Positions 36,909 through 47,173 of a DNA stretch of 64,000 nucleotides are shown piece by piece. Position 1 is the first letter of the stretch, and every line of letters begins with the position of its first letter. Source of the DNA: Shewanella benthica KT99 (GTDB lineage: Bacteria > Pseudomonadota > Gammaproteobacteria > Enterobacterales > Shewanellaceae); NCBI RefSeq assembly GCF_000172075.1, contig NZ_ABIC01000007.1:1-64000 (forward strand). Direction: 5' to 3'. A program made the translations under genes and the position numbers. Under the pieces are notes generated by a model that was given only the letters and a program-made list of their open reading frames with translations, was not told where the DNA came from and did no database searches.

Positions 36909-36927
36909 ACAAATGATTATCATTATT
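36909..36927. promoter_or_regulatory. Fur box upstream of the cytochrome b561 gene
   Basis: The core AATGATTATCATT agrees with the Fur consensus (GATAATGATAATCATTATC) over its central 13 bases. It lies 170 bases before the b561/yceI pair, which would be the target if iron-controlled. Confidence 0.55.
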
Positions 36928-37098
36928 GATTGATTTCTATAAGGTTTAAATGACTTAATAAAGAGCAAAATAGATATAAGGTTCTAAAAAATAGGATCAT
37001 AGTGCCTATTTTTAGATGTTTTAGTTTTAAAAATAGAACGTATTATGTGAGTCATAAGCTAATCAGTAGTTAATCAGCAGTTGATCATAAGGTCTGTC

Positions 37099-37647
37099 AT
37101 GTTTCGTAATACAGAAAAATCCTATGGGATCATAGCGATATTGGTTCATTGGATATCGGCAATAGCTGTCATAGGCCTGTTTTCTGCCGGAGTATGGATG
37201 GTTCAATTAACCTATTACAGTAGCTGGTATAAGACAGCGCCCGATTTACATAAAAGTGTCGGCATAGTCTTGTTTGTCCTAACTATGGTAAGAATTGTGT
37301 GGAAGTTTGCTAATCCTAAGCCAGCACCATTAACCGAACATAAAAATTGGGAAGTTAAAGCCGGGCATCTAGCCCATGGAACTCTCTATTTGTTAATGCT
37401 TTTGATCATGTGTAGTGGATATCTGATCTCTACAGCTGACGGAAGAGGGATCGCCGTTTTCAATCTGTTTGAAGTGCCTGGAATCGGCGAGTTGTTCGAT
37501 AGTCAGGCCGATATTGCCGGTTTATTTCATCAGTTTGCCGCATACAGTTTGATCGGACTCGTCGTCATACATATGTTAGGTGCATTTAAACACCACTTTT
37601 TTGATAAAGATTCAACTCTGGTAAGAATGATCACAGTTTTAAAATAG
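37099..37647 (+). CDS. Cytochrome b561 family protein
   Basis: 182 residues from ATG of MFRNTEKSYG, seven bases after AAGG. Four helices with the conserved haem-ligand histidines: VHWISA (helix 1), LHKSVG (helix 2), AHGTLYLLML (helix 3) and VIHMLGAFKHHF (helix 4). Di-haem quinol-linked cytochrome of the inner membrane. The yceI gene follows after 25 bases; b561-YceI pairs are common in proteobacteria, where YceI proteins bind isoprenoid lipids such as quinones. Confidence 0.9.
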   Translation: MFRNTEKSYGIIAILVHWISAIAVIGLFSAGVWMVQLTYYSSWYKTAPDLHKSVGIVLFVLTMVRIVWKFANPKPAPLTEHKNWEVKAGHLAHGTLYLLMLLIMCSGYLISTADGRGIAVFNLFEVPGIGELFDSQADIAGLFHQFAAYSLIGLVVIHMLGAFKHHFFDKDSTLVRMITVLK

Positions 37648-37672
37648 AAACAGATAAAAGGAAGATAGATTG

Positions 37673-38263
37673 ATGAAAAAGACGATATTATCAAGAGCGC
37701 TTTTAACAACCGCATTGGCAGGCTATTTACTCTTGAGTGGCGCTGTATCGGCCACCGATTACGTCATCGACACTAAGGGAGCACATGCTTCAATAGAATT
37801 TAAGGTGAGTCACCTTGGTTATAGCTTCGTGGTGGGGCGTTTCAATGAATTTGAAGGTGATTTTAGTTTTGATGGCAATAAGCTAGCTGATGGTCATGTG
37901 AATGTGACGATCAAGACTGCCAGTCTTGATTCTAATCATGCTGAGCGAGATAAGCATCTGCGTAGCCCTGATTTCTTAAATACCGCCAAGTTTCCGGAGG
38001 CAAGCTTTAAGTCGAGTTCTATTGTCGATAAAGGAGATGGGAACTTCTTGCTGAACGGTGACTTTACTCTTAATGGCGTGACTAAGCCTATGACGATAAA
38101 AGCAAAGACGATTGGTGAAGGGCAAGACCCTTGGGGCGGCTATCGTGCCGGTTTTACTGGTACCACTGAGTTTGCTTTGAAAGATTACAATATAAAGATG
38201 GACTTGGGTCCAGCATCATCCTATGTTCAGCTAGCAATGGTTGTAGAAGGTATCAGGCAGTAA
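37673..38263 (+). CDS. yceI: YceI-family periplasmic lipid-binding protein
   Basis: 196 residues from the ATG of MKKTILSRALL (AAGGAAG upstream). Signal peptide to about 28 (AVSATDY). The lipocalin-like YceI barrel follows: YVIDTKGAHASIEFKVSHLG, RFNEFEGDFSFD, KHLRSPDFLNTAKFPEASF, DFTLNGVTKP. The family binds polyisoprenoids in the periplasm; pairing with b561 suggests quinone-related work. Followed by a bidirectional terminator. Confidence 0.93.
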   Translation: MKKTILSRALLTTALAGYLLLSGAVSATDYVIDTKGAHASIEFKVSHLGYSFVVGRFNEFEGDFSFDGNKLADGHVNVTIKTASLDSNHAERDKHLRSPDFLNTAKFPEASFKSSSIVDKGDGNFLLNGDFTLNGVTKPMTIKAKTIGEGQDPWGGYRAGFTGTTEFALKDYNIKMDLGPASSYVQLAMVVEGIRQ

Positions 38264-38282
38264 ATGCTCTGTTATAATCAGT

Positions 38283-38312
38283 AAACAAAAAGTGCCTTAC
38301 GGCGCTTTTTGT
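38283..38312. terminator. Bidirectional terminator between yceI and yggX
   Basis: AAAAAGTGCC-TTAC-GGCGCTTTTT serves the two convergent units. Confidence 0.85.
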
Positions 38313-38323
38313 TTACTCGGTGT

Positions 38324-38602
38324 CTACTCGTCGTTTTTCTCAGGTACGTAACCTTCAATCTCTACGTCTTTACCTTCAAATAAGAAGTTGATCATCTGCT
38401 CTTCAAGAAACTTACGGTTGTCAACATTCATCATGTTCAATTTTTTTTCATTGATCAGCATGGTTTGTTTTGATTGCCATAGTGTCCAAGCTTCTTTGCT
38501 GACATTATCGAAAATACGCTTACCAAGATCACCTGGGTATAGCTGAAATCCAAGGCCTTCCGATTCTTTTTTCAGATAGACGCAGTTAACGGTGCGAGCC
38601 AT
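38324..38602 (-). CDS. yggX: YggX, Fe(II)-trafficking/oxidative protection protein
   Basis: 92 residues starting [17 protein letters not shown], with [15 protein letters not shown] and [17 protein letters not shown], the full YggX pattern including the conserved Cys7. The cytosolic protein protects Fe-S clusters from oxidants. The start lies two bases after the mutY stop, so both are one operon, as in E. coli. Confidence 0.96.
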   Translation of the reverse strand: MARTVNCVYLKKESEGLGFQLYPGDLGKRIFDNVSKEAWTLWQSKQTMLINEKKLNMMNVDNRKFLEEQMINFLFEGKDVEIEGYVPEKNDE

Positions 38603-38604
38603 GA

Positions 38605-39690
38605 TTACTCCTTAATTAATACAGAATTTAAGCTGGCGAGAATACGTTCAGTCGCCGCAGCTAAACCAACTTTTGGGGGATGGGGTAAGTTATACCAGAG
38701 TGAAGGCTTATCTTCCATGATCTGGTTATCGCTAAAGCCTTCGGCAGAGACAAGTATAGGGCTGATATCTAGATGGAAATGACTGAATGTATGTCTAAAT
38801 CCGGGTAATACTTCCTCTTCGAAAACTGTTAAGCCTTTTGTTATCAAGTACTCATCAAGTTCTTCTCGTGTAGAAAATTGTGGGAAACACCACAGCCCTC
38901 CCCAGATCCCTGCTGGTGGCCTTTTTTCTAAGATAACTTCATCGCCCTTAGCGAGTACCAACATGTAGGCATTTTTTTCCGGTATCACCTTTTTAGGTTT
39001 CTTCCCTGGATATTCTGACTGTCGACCAGTGAGCTGAGCCTGGCAATCGATAGCCACCGGGCAGTCACTACAAACTGGCCTAGAGCGAGAACAGATAGAG
39101 GCGCCAATATCCATCATAGCCTGATTATATTTTTGAACATCTAAGTCAGGGGTCAGTTTCTCAGTCAGATCCCAAAGCTTGTTTTCGACTTGTTTTTTCC
39201 CCGGCCAGCCATCGATGGCCCCATGACGCGCCAATACCCTTTTCACGTTACCATCTAAGATGGCATGGTGCTGTGCAAGAGCTAGGGATAATACGGCGCC
39301 CGCAGTAGAACGACCTATGCCTGGCAGCGACAGGACATCTTCAAAATCCCTAGGGAATTGTGAACCATGCTCATCACGAATGAGTTGAGCCGACTTATGT
39401 AAGTTCCTTGCCCGCGCGTAGTAGCCGAGGCCAGTCCAGTAGTGCAGCACTTCATCTTGAGGCGCATCGGCAAGTGAGTCTATGGTGGGAAAGTGCTCCA
39501 TAAACTTAAGGTAATAGGGGATTACTGTGCTGACTTGGGTCTGCTGGAGCATTATTTCCGACACCCAGACCTTGTAGGGTGTCTTGTCTTGTTGCCATGG
39601 AAGGTGTTTACGACCACATTTTTCATACCAACTAATGATACGGGAAGAAAAAGAGGCGTGATTGGTATTGCTGATGGCGACAGAAGACAT
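38605..39690 (-). CDS. mutY: MutY, A/G-specific adenine glycosylase
   Basis: 361 residues from ATG of [10 protein letters not shown] (a TTG nine codons upstream is possible). HhH-GPD glycosylase: catalytic [19 protein letters not shown], the [16 protein letters not shown] hairpin, catalytic Asp region [12 protein letters not shown], and the Fe-S cluster [19 protein letters not shown]-terminal NUDIX-like domain ([17 protein letters not shown]) recognises 8-oxoG. Removes adenine paired with 8-oxoguanine. Divergent from trmB. Confidence 0.96.
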   Translation of the reverse strand: MSSVAISNTNHASFSSRIISWYEKCGRKHLPWQQDKTPYKVWVSEIMLQQTQVSTVIPYYLKFMEHFPTIDSLADAPQDEVLHYWTGLGYYARARNLHKSAQLIRDEHGSQFPRDFEDVLSLPGIGRSTAGAVLSLALAQHHAILDGNVKRVLARHGAIDGWPGKKQVENKLWDLTEKLTPDLDVQKYNQAMMDIGASICSRSRPVCSDCPVAIDCQAQLTGRQSEYPGKKPKKVIPEKNAYMLVLAKGDEVILEKRPPAGIWGGLWCFPQFSTREELDEYLITKGLTVFEEEVLPGFRHTFSHFHLDISPILVSAEGFSDNQIMEDKPSLWYNLPHPPKVGLAAATERILASLNSVLIKE

Positions 39691-39848
39691 AGTGGTGATT
39701 GCTTTATTAGAGATCAAAATAAGAAAAGAGAAATTTGAAACACGATTTTTATGCAGGCAGTCTATCTAGGAAGGCGCCTTTTAACAAGTCGAGTTTGTTG
39801 AGTCTTGATGATTTAGCCACTCGTTTAGCTAAGCTCAAACGGAGTAAA

Positions 39849-39877
39849 TTCACAGTTTTTGAGAAACTTGGTATACT
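39849..39877 (+). promoter_or_regulatory. Promoter of trmB
   Basis: TTCACA, 17-bp spacer, TATACT, about 109 bases before the trmB start. Confidence 0.6.
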
Positions 39878-39985
39878 TTGCCGAATTGTTGTTAATCCAA
39901 TTAAGAGTAACTAGGGCTTGCACTGACTTACAATCTTTGGATAATGCCTTTCTTTTCTATTAATCCTGCCAGACTGAGGGCGAAA

Positions 39986-40702
39986 ATGAGCGACGTGACA
40001 ACCGCGGAATTTAATGAAGAAGGTAAGTACCTTCGCAAAGTAAGAAGCTTTGTATTAAGAGAAGGCCGATTGACTAAAGGTCAGGCTGCCGCGATGGAAC
40101 AGCAATGGCCATTAATGGGCCTGGATTACTCGCCGGAGCCTATTGATCTGGCTCAGATATTTGGCCGAGAGGCTGATACCGTACTCGAGATAGGGTTTGG
40201 CATGGGCGCCTCTCTTGTCGAGATGGCCAAAGCTTCACCGGAACTGAATTTTATCGGCATAGAAGTTCATAAACCTGGGGTAGGTGCTTGTTTATCCGAT
40301 GCCGCAAAAGCTGGTGTGACTAATCTACGTGTGTTCCACCATGATGCTATCGAAGTATTAGAAAACAGTATTGTCGCCGGTTCTTTGGCGCGAGTGCAGC
40401 TTTTCTTCCCAGATCCTTGGCATAAGAAGCGTCATCATAAACGTCGTATCGTACAAACTGAATTTGCGCAGCAGATCCGTCGCACGTTAAAAATTGGTGG
40501 CGTTTTTCATCTGGCAACGGATTGGGAAAACTATAGCGAGTATATGCTCGAGGTTTTGGGGGCCGCTGAAGGGTATCAAAACCAATCGACTACAGGTGAT
40601 GTGGTTCAGCGTCCTGAGCATCGTCCTCTGACTAAGTTTGAAGCCAGAGGTCACAGGTTAGGCCATGGTGTCTGGGATATCATGTTCGAGCGTATCGATT
40701 AA
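39986..40702 (+). CDS. trmB: TrmB, tRNA (guanine-46-N7)-methyltransferase
   Basis: 238 residues from ATG of [16 protein letters not shown] (14 codons of upstream frame are not conserved). SAM-binding motif [31 protein letters not shown], catalytic [18 protein letters not shown] and the C-terminal [16 protein letters not shown] are all diagnostic. Methylates G46 of the tRNA variable loop. Heads a conserved unit with yggL and glsB. Confidence 0.96.
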   Translation: MSDVTTAEFNEEGKYLRKVRSFVLREGRLTKGQAAAMEQQWPLMGLDYSPEPIDLAQIFGREADTVLEIGFGMGASLVEMAKASPELNFIGIEVHKPGVGACLSDAAKAGVTNLRVFHHDAIEVLENSIVAGSLARVQLFFPDPWHKKRHHKRRIVQTEFAQQIRRTLKIGGVFHLATDWENYSEYMLEVLGAAEGYQNQSTTGDVVQRPEHRPLTKFEARGHRLGHGVWDIMFERID

Positions 40703-40781
40703 ATTTGCTGAGTATTAATTGAATCGATACTTGTAAACAAAATTATTTTTTATAGGTTATTTTAATAAGGTGGGATTTACC

Positions 40782-41105
40782 ATGGCAACACGCAGTCGTC
40801 GTTTACGAAAAAAATTACGCGTAGATGAATTTCAAGAGTTTGGTTTCGATGTTAATTGGACTTTCGCTGAGTCTGTATCCGAGGAGCTGATTGATACAGT
40901 CGTGGATCAGTTTATCGATCAGGTGATAGAGCCTCGTCAACTAGGCTTCCACGGCGGTGGTCATAAGCAGTGGGAAGGTATCATAGCCACTCAAGCTATT
41001 GGTAAGTGCAGCGAAGATGATCGCTCTGCCGTCATTGAATTCTGGAAGGGACAAACGGTATCAGACGTTGTGGTTAGCGAGCTATACGATATTTGGTGGA
41101 GTTAG
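40782..41105 (+). CDS. yggL: YggL, ribosome-associated DUF469 protein
   Basis: 107 residues from [17 protein letters not shown]. The family pattern includes [11 protein letters not shown] and the C-terminal end SELYDIWW. YggL binds the 50S subunit in E. coli. Its stop TAG shares a base with the GTG start of glsB (TAGTG), implying coupled translation. Confidence 0.93.
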   Translation: MATRSRRLRKKLRVDEFQEFGFDVNWTFAESVSEELIDTVVDQFIDQVIEPRQLGFHGGGHKQWEGIIATQAIGKCSEDDRSAVIEFWKGQTVSDVVVSELYDIWWS

Positions 41106-42019
41106 TGCCCGAACTCGCATTACTCGAGCAGGTGGTCGATAAAGTTCGGCCCCTGCTAGGCCAAGGTAAAGTGGCTGACTATATTCCTGCTCTGGCGAAC
41201 ATTAATCCTAATAAAATTGGCATCGCTGTCACCAGTATCGATGGTACAACGATAGGTGCCGGAGATTATCTGGAACCTTTTTCTATTCAAAGTATCTGCA
41301 AAGTATTTAGCCTGACATTGGCATTAACTCTCTATGAAGAGCAAGATATCTGGTCTCGCGTTGGTAAAGAACCTTCGGGACAATCATTTAACTCCCTGGT
41401 TCAGGTTGAATTAGAGCACGGTCTCCCCAGAAATCCATTTATCAATGCGGGTGCTCTTGTTATTGCGGACCTGCTACAAGCACGATTAGGTGCACCTAAG
41501 CATAGGATGCTCGAACTCATTCGTGGTCTGAGTGCTAATCCATCGCTTATCTCAGATAAAGTTGTGGCTACTTCAGAGTACGATCACAGCGCCAGAAATG
41601 CGGCTATTGCTTACTTGATGAAGTCCTTTGGGAACTTTAACAACGATGTCGATACTGTGCTTCAAAGCTACTTTCATTATTGTTCCATCCGCATGAACTG
41701 TGCCGACCTGTCAAAAGCCATCTTGTATTTGGCTAACAAGGGCACATGTTTAGATGGTTCTCGATTGCTCTCTCCGGTACAGACCAGGCAGATGAATGCA
41801 TTATTAGCCACTTCAGGCCTATACGATGGTGTCGGTGAATTTGCTTATCGAGTCGGTATGCCAGGTAAGAGTGGAGTCGGTGGCGGGATTATTGCCGTTA
41901 TACCCGGTGATATGGCCGTGTGTGTTTGGTCGCCTGAGTTAGATAGCAATGGTAACTCTCTGGCGGGTATCGCCGCGCTCGAAGATTTGTGTCAAAAAAT
42001 GGGTCGTTCTATTTTCTAA
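41105..42019 (+). CDS. glsB: GlsB, glutaminase
   Basis: 304 residues from GTG ([20 protein letters not shown]); a TTG 12 bases earlier is less likely. Serine-dependent beta-lactamase-like glutaminase: catalytic Ser in [14 protein letters not shown] (SxxK), [25 protein letters not shown] and the [15 protein letters not shown] region. Converts glutamine to glutamate and ammonia in the cytosol. Confidence 0.95.
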   Translation: MPELALLEQVVDKVRPLLGQGKVADYIPALANINPNKIGIAVTSIDGTTIGAGDYLEPFSIQSICKVFSLTLALTLYEEQDIWSRVGKEPSGQSFNSLVQVELEHGLPRNPFINAGALVIADLLQARLGAPKHRMLELIRGLSANPSLISDKVVATSEYDHSARNAAIAYLMKSFGNFNNDVDTVLQSYFHYCSIRMNCADLSKAILYLANKGTCLDGSRLLSPVQTRQMNALLATSGLYDGVGEFAYRVGMPGKSGVGGGIIAVIPGDMAVCVWSPELDSNGNSLAGIAALEDLCQKMGRSIF

Positions 42020-42284
42020 GCTAACTGTCAATTTCTCATCTTGTCCTAAATCCATTTGTTATAAATTTAATTTAGTGAATTGACCAACTACTGGTTTATT
42101 CACTAAATTTCTGTTCATACACTTTCTTTATTACACATTAATTTATTACTTATCAACTGATTATGTGTTTTGGCGTGGCTTGTGCTTTATTGTTTGATAT
42201 GAGAGTCATCGTCGATGTCAGAAAATAAATAACAACTGGTACTCAGCGATTGTCGAGAGACCATTTAAATTGAGGATAAATTTG

Positions 42285-42884
42285 ATGAGAAAATTAGCCA
42301 CTGCTATTGGGATAAGCGCGGTCTTATTTGCTAGCGGAACAATTACCTCTGTATCTGCTCACGAAGATCATTCATCGACTTCATACTGGAGTGATAATAG
42401 TCATTGCGAGGTTGCACTCAACTATGACATCACAGTAGAGCCTAAGCTGTTGGCGATAAGTGATGAAGGCAAAGAAGTGTATCGAATCGAGAAAGTTGCC
42501 TATCAAAATGGCGATAAGTTCTATCTGGGCTCGACTCAATCTTCTTTAGAAGATACTTTTGGTGAAGAATTTGAGCAAGAAGTTGAGCAATTAGTCAAAA
42601 ACTCCATCGGCACCATGATGATCAATTTAGGTAGCGAGATGCTTTCCGGTGACGGCGATTCATTTGAACAAAAAATGCAAGCTTTTGGTCAAAAAATGGA
42701 AAATGTTAGCCAAGACATAGAGCAGCAGATGGAAGTTCAAGCGCAAGATCTTAAGGCGAGAGCGGACAAGATGTGTGATAACTTGCAGAACTTGATAGCC
42801 CTTGAGCAAAAATTAAGAATCGCAGTTCCTGAGTTGGAAAAATACCCACTTATCGATGCGCCTAAAGTGGAATTGCTCGAATAA
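42285..42884 (+). CDS. yggN: YggN, DUF2884 periplasmic protein
   Basis: 199 residues from ATG of MRKLATAIGISAVLFAS with GAGGA upstream. Signal peptide to about 27 (VSAHED). The mature part starts HCEVALNYDITVEPKLLAI and has a long acidic, Gln/Met-rich helical region (EQKMQAFGQKMENVSQDIEQQ), as in YggN. Role unknown; syntenic with yggL in E. coli. Confidence 0.85.
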   Translation: MRKLATAIGISAVLFASGTITSVSAHEDHSSTSYWSDNSHCEVALNYDITVEPKLLAISDEGKEVYRIEKVAYQNGDKFYLGSTQSSLEDTFGEEFEQEVEQLVKNSIGTMMINLGSEMLSGDGDSFEQKMQAFGQKMENVSQDIEQQMEVQAQDLKARADKMCDNLQNLIALEQKLRIAVPELEKYPLIDAPKVELLE

Positions 42885-42944
42885 TTTAGTTTGATAATGG
42901 CTATGAAGTCATACCTTGGACCCTGTTGCCCCTCCCATATTTGC

Positions 42945-42980
42945 AACCCCCCTGTATTTAACTTTAATACAGGGGTTTTT
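42945..42980 (+). terminator. Terminator after yggN
   Basis: CCCCTGTATT pairs with AATACAGGGG, followed by TTTTT. 42,981-43,271 shows no gene. Confidence 0.85.
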
Positions 42981-43271
42981 CTATATTTCGCCTCTTCTTA
43001 TTAATTGTTATTCCTAGCGTTTCAATCGAGTTTAGCCTTGCAGAATAAACATTATCGATTAGGCATTAGAATTAAAGCGCCAATCTTTGGTATACTTATA
43101 AAAAATAATAACAAATGGACTCTCAGTTGTTGAGTGGTTCATATATCCGGCTCTACTTTAGCGCGCTTTTACTTTGTAAGTTACTGTTTTAAATGATTAT
43201 TTTTATAAATTCAGTTTACTTATCTTTAGTGTCAGTATTATTAGTATCGTAAACACCCTAAGGCGATTTAC

Positions 43272-44213
43272 ATGTTAGAACTATTGGAACCTATCGCAAT
43301 TTTTACTCATGTTGCCAGAGCTGGCAGCTTTAGTTCCGCGGCAAGAAAGTTGGGGATTTCTAAATCCAAAGTGAGTACTCAAGTCGCCGATCTTGAGCAT
43401 AAATTGGGAGTTCAGTTAATTCAACGCACGACTCGTAGCCTGAGTTTAACTGAGGCTGGACAACTTCTGTACGCACAAGGTGAAGAGTTGCTTAGAGGGG
43501 CCGAACAAGCCATTGCTAGTGTTCATAACCTAAATGATGCTACTCGAGGTGTGCTAAAGGTTGGGATATCTCAGTCATTCGGTACCATGCATATCATTCC
43601 CGCCTTGCCTGAATTTATGAATACTCACCCCGAGTTAGAATTACAAATTAGCTTGTTAGATCATAAAGTCGATGTCGTCAGCGAAGGGTTAGATCTTCTT
43701 TTGACTATGTCAGAGCAACTCCCCCTAGGTATGGTTGCCAGACCTCTTATGAAATGTCAGTTTTTGCTTGCCGCCTCGCCATCATATATCGAAAAAAATG
43801 GTCAACTCGATCGCCCAGAGCAGTTAGTCGATCATAACTGTTTGGTCTATCATGGCGAGTGGCACGAACACAGTGTTTGGCAGTTTAAGCAGGGTGAAGA
43901 TTACTGTGAGATAGGTGTCTCGGGGAACTTTAGAGTAGACAATGCACCCGCTTTAAAATCTGCCGCCGTCAGTGGGCTTGGCATTGTTTATCTCGCCAGT
44001 TATCTGCTTGAGGGTGAAGTTGAGAAGGGGACCTTAGTGCCTCTGCTTCAAGACTGGCAGCTTACTCATTATCTTCCCCTTCAAGCCGTATACCCAAGAA
44101 GAAAACACTTGGCACCGAAAGTCAGTGCCTTTATCGATTTCCTTAAGGGACATATTGGTTCTCCGCCATATTGGGACGCCCCTTACACTGAGTTGTACGC
44201 GAAAAGGAAGTGA
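43272..44213 (+). CDS. LysR-family transcriptional regulator
   Basis: 313 residues. N-terminal winged helix (FTHVARAGSFSSAARKLGISKSKVSTQVADLEHKLGVQLIQRTTR, residues about 9-54) and an effector domain starting near 90 (GVLKVGISQSFGTMHIIPALPEF). The sequence resembles the CrgA/DsdC-like subgroup with SRSKVS-type helix. No divergent target gene is adjacent, so the regulon is unknown. Confidence 0.9.
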   Translation: MLELLEPIAIFTHVARAGSFSSAARKLGISKSKVSTQVADLEHKLGVQLIQRTTRSLSLTEAGQLLYAQGEELLRGAEQAIASVHNLNDATRGVLKVGISQSFGTMHIIPALPEFMNTHPELELQISLLDHKVDVVSEGLDLLLTMSEQLPLGMVARPLMKCQFLLAASPSYIEKNGQLDRPEQLVDHNCLVYHGEWHEHSVWQFKQGEDYCEIGVSGNFRVDNAPALKSAAVSGLGIVYLASYLLEGEVEKGTLVPLLQDWQLTHYLPLQAVYPRRKHLAPKVSAFIDFLKGHIGSPPYWDAPYTELYAKRK

Positions 44214-44769
44214 TTTTTAATGTCATAACTTACTCAAAAGGTGAATAAGTTTACTGGATATTCAGGAAACATTGTTCTATATTTAAAATTATAAGTCAAT
44301 CATTCGGAGAGTGGTTGGCTTTTTTGTTTTATATCAATAACATGTGTCTTTTTTGTCGGGCATCTCTCACCGGTAATTCACCATTCACTAATGCTTGTGT
44401 CGTATTCCCCTTGCAGTTTGTTCTCAAATCAATACAATTGGTGGCACTTGATACGGGATAATCTGAATCTTATAAATTTATTAAGAATGACCCCTCTTAC
44501 TAAACTTATACCGATTAGCGTTACTGCAGTTCCGCATCGATGCTGGCAGAGCTTTAAGAACTAAAACAATGCCAGCCTTAAAACCATCATCCTAGTTTTG
44601 GTTTACCCCAGCCTAGTTGCTGGGGTACTTTTAAACTAGAAAGAGATTCGTCTCTCTGTACCCTACAAGCCTGCTACGGGCTAAAATAAGTCTGAGTAAG
44701 CAGTACAGAATCGATCCAATAAAAAAGCCACATTGATTGTGGCTTTTTTATTGTCAGTGAGAAAGTTTA
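44214..44769. other. Intergenic stretch with several hairpins
   Basis: Contains a terminator at 44,295-44,325 (GU-rich stem GTCAATCATTC/AGTGGTTGGC then T6) serving the lysR gene, a hairpin at 44,606-44,637 (ACCCCAG/CTGGGGT) and the terminator at 44,721. No coding sequence seen. Confidence 0.6.
44721..44749. terminator. Bidirectional terminator
   Basis: AAAAAAGCCACA-TTGAT-TGTGGCTTTTTT, just after the remnant of the DUF885 gene. Confidence 0.85.
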
Positions 44770-45177
44770 TTAGCTTTTCTGAGACAGCCAAAGATCAATC
44801 TGTTCTTCGAGTATATCTAATGGCAAGGGGCCATTTTACAGCACTAAGGTGTGGCATTCACGTATATCGAATTTATCACCCAATGATTTTTCGCCTTCTC
44901 TCTCAAGGCGAGAATTTTCAGCATACCCACTTCTTAGCGTGTATGTCGGTGTCTACCACCAGACGACATGAGCGCCATAGTTCCTGTCGAGTCGACCAAA
45001 ATTAGAGTAAGGGTCTGAATAGAGTCCCATCTCTTTCGGGAAGTGCTCACTATACAGGCCCCAGCCTTCGATATAGGCCGTGTAGCCACCAAACTTACGG
45101 AACTTAGGCACGCCTTCAAGTTCTTGACTGGATAATTATGATAGCGCCATTGGTAATCGTTAGTTTGTTACCTTCGA
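44770..45177 (-). pseudogene. Remnant of a DUF885 peptidase-like protein
   Basis: On the minus strand: LEGVPKFRKFGGYTAYIEGW, GLYSEHFPKEMGLYSDPYSN and FGRLDRNYGAHVVWW then a stop, followed in other frames by a fragment ending LPLDILEEQIDLWLSQKS. This is the C-terminal quarter of the DUF885 family (secreted putative metallopeptidases). About 40 residues are missing between the fragments and the first three quarters of the gene are absent. Confidence 0.75.
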
Positions 45178-45182
45178 ACTGT

Positions 45183-46319
45183 TTAACAGAACTGGGATAA
45201 GAGTTCGTTAACGAACATCTTACCCTTGGCGGTCAATTCCCAGTGAGTTTCGTTTTCAATCAATAGAGTTTTGTTCTTGGCTTTCTCTATGCCTTGAGCT
45301 ATCACCCGATGAGATAAGCCGGTTCTTTGCTCAAACTCGGCCTTAGGGATTGCGGACATAAGGCGGAATCGGTTCATCAGGTATTCCAACGGACGTTCAT
45401 CTTCAGTCACTTCTATGGTGTCGAAGGTGTACTCATCGGCCGCTAAATAGCCCTTAGGGTGTTTTATCTTTACTGTGCGTAATATCTGCTTCTGCTCCAG
45501 AAGGGTCACCTTGCCATGAGCACCACAACCAATGCCTAAGTAGTCGCCAAACTGCCAGTAGTTGATATTATGTTGGCACTGAAAACCGGGTTTAGCGTAT
45601 GCCGATATCTCATATTGCTCGTAACCCAGCTCAGCTAACTTTTTCTGCCCTTGTTCATAGATGTGCCACAGGGCTTCATCATCAGGCAATTGCGGGGGCT
45701 TAGAGTGAAACAAGGTGTTTTGCTCTATGGTCAGCTGATACCAGGACAGATGAGGCGGAGACAATTTAGCCGCCGTGTCTATATCAGCCATAGCTTCTTC
45801 GAAACTTTGATTTGGCAGTCCATGCATCAGATCCAAATTGAAACTGCGATAACCTGAGCTCTGGGCCTTCTGCGCCGCGACTTTAGCCTCATCTTTACCA
45901 TGTATACGGCCTAATAGATTCAGCTTGTCTGTTGAGAAACTCTGAACGCCGATAGATAAGCGGGTAACACCGGCTTTAGAATATGCTTCGAAGTCGTCAT
46001 GCTCTAGCGTACCCGGATTCGCCTCCATGGTTATTTCTATCTGTTCACTGAAGGGTATCATCTCATTGACACCCGTGAGCAGTCTCTCGATTTGAGCCGC
46101 GTCGAACAGTGAAGGTGTGCCACCACCGATAAATATCGTGTGTATCTCTCGCCCCTGCACATAGTGAAGATCGTTTTTAAGATCGGCAAGTAAGGCGTCA
46201 ATATATTCCTGCTGTGGCAGCTCACCATTCTGGCCGTGGGAGTTGAAATCACAATAGGGGCACTTCTGTACACACCAAGGTATATGAATGTAGAGGCTTA
46301 GAGGAGGCAGAGTTAACAT
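45183..46319 (-). CDS. hemW: HemW, haem chaperone radical SAM protein
   Basis: 378 residues. LSLYIHIPWCVQKCPYCDFNSH contains the CxxxCxxC cluster motif; TIFIGGGTPSLFDA, EITMEANPGTLE and RLSIGVQSFSTDKL follow, with the C-terminal winged-helix part from about 300. Distinct from the HemN-like protein at 25,833. Hands haem to haem proteins. Last gene of the yggS-proC-yggT-rdgB-hemW group. Confidence 0.94.
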   Translation of the reverse strand: MLTLPPLSLYIHIPWCVQKCPYCDFNSHGQNGELPQQEYIDALLADLKNDLHYVQGREIHTIFIGGGTPSLFDAAQIERLLTGVNEMIPFSEQIEITMEANPGTLEHDDFEAYSKAGVTRLSIGVQSFSTDKLNLLGRIHGKDEAKVAAQKAQSSGYRSFNLDLMHGLPNQSFEEAMADIDTAAKLSPPHLSWYQLTIEQNTLFHSKPPQLPDDEALWHIYEQGQKKLAELGYEQYEISAYAKPGFQCQHNINYWQFGDYLGIGCGAHGKVTLLEQKQILRTVKIKHPKGYLAADEYTFDTIEVTEDERPLEYLMNRFRLMSAIPKAEFEQRTGLSHRVIAQGIEKAKNKTLLIENETHWELTAKGKMFVNELLSQFC

Positions 46320-46421
46320 TGGATAGCCTTACTATATGCAGAAGTCATACCTGAGGCACTTCTGTCTAAACCAAACCTAGGTATATGAATGTAGAGACTT
46401 AGAGGAGGCAGAGTTAACATT
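46279..46421. repeat. Decayed duplication of the hemW 5' end
   Basis: The 42 bases covering the first codons of hemW (46,279-46,320) recur at 46,380-46,421 with one mismatch, 101 bases apart; weaker similarity (GGCACTTCTGT) extends both copies. The second copy is in the gap between rdgB and hemW. Confidence 0.9.
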
Positions 46422-47022
46422 AAATAATCATACCTTTATTCTTCATGGCATCGATCAATAGCTTCATCGCCTTTCCTCTGTGGCTGAGTCGATTCTTCTC
46501 TTCGCTATCTAACTCCGCTGCGGAGCAGTTATGCTCATTAGGAATGAAGATAGGATCGTAACCATGACCCTTATCTCCGCTCGCTTCGAAGGCTATTTTT
46601 CCTTCCCATGATGCTTGAGTAATGATGGGTGTCGGATCTTTTGCGTGGCGCATATAGACCAAGATGCATTGAAAGCGGGCGGTTCTTCCTGTTAAATTAG
46701 CTTTTAGTGCGTCCAACAATTTAATGTAGTTATCTTTCTCGTCGGCATTCTCGCCGCCGTATCTAGCCGAGTAGATCCCAGGTGCCCCATCGAGCAGGTC
46801 AACTTCTAAACCAGAATCATCGGCAATTGCCGCTAGTCCGGTGATTTCGGCGGCATGGCGGGCTTTTATGATGGCATTTTCAACGAACGTCGTTCCGGTT
46901 TCAGGGACTTCTTCCACATCGAATTGGCTCTGAGGAAGCACCTCCACACCGTATGCTGAGAAAATTTCAGTAAACTCTTTGAGTTTGCCTTTATTGCCAC
47001 TGGCGAGAACGAACTTATCCAT
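46420..47022 (-). CDS. rdgB: RdgB, XTP/dITP diphosphatase
   Basis: 200 residues: FVLASGNKGKLKEFTEIF, then ADDSGLEVDLLDGAPGIYSARYGGE, WEGKIAFEASGDKGHGYDPIF and the end SHRGKAMKLL. Removes deaminated purine nucleotides. The stop overlaps the duplicated hemW fragment. Confidence 0.96.
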   Translation of the reverse strand: MDKFVLASGNKGKLKEFTEIFSAYGVEVLPQSQFDVEEVPETGTTFVENAIIKARHAAEITGLAAIADDSGLEVDLLDGAPGIYSARYGGENADEKDNYIKLLDALKANLTGRTARFQCILVYMRHAKDPTPIITQASWEGKIAFEASGDKGHGYDPIFIPNEHNCSAAELDSEEKNRLSHRGKAMKLLIDAMKNKGMII

Positions 47023-47173
47023 TAGAGACCTTTGTAGGGGAATTGGTTATTGGGCGCCATGATAACTAAGGAGGGGGGGGAACGATAGCAGATATTGCAG
47101 CAATTTCAGCAGGGGGCTGGGAACTAAAATTCGCTGCTTTTAGTTCCCCCGCTTTTATGATGAAGCGTATAAA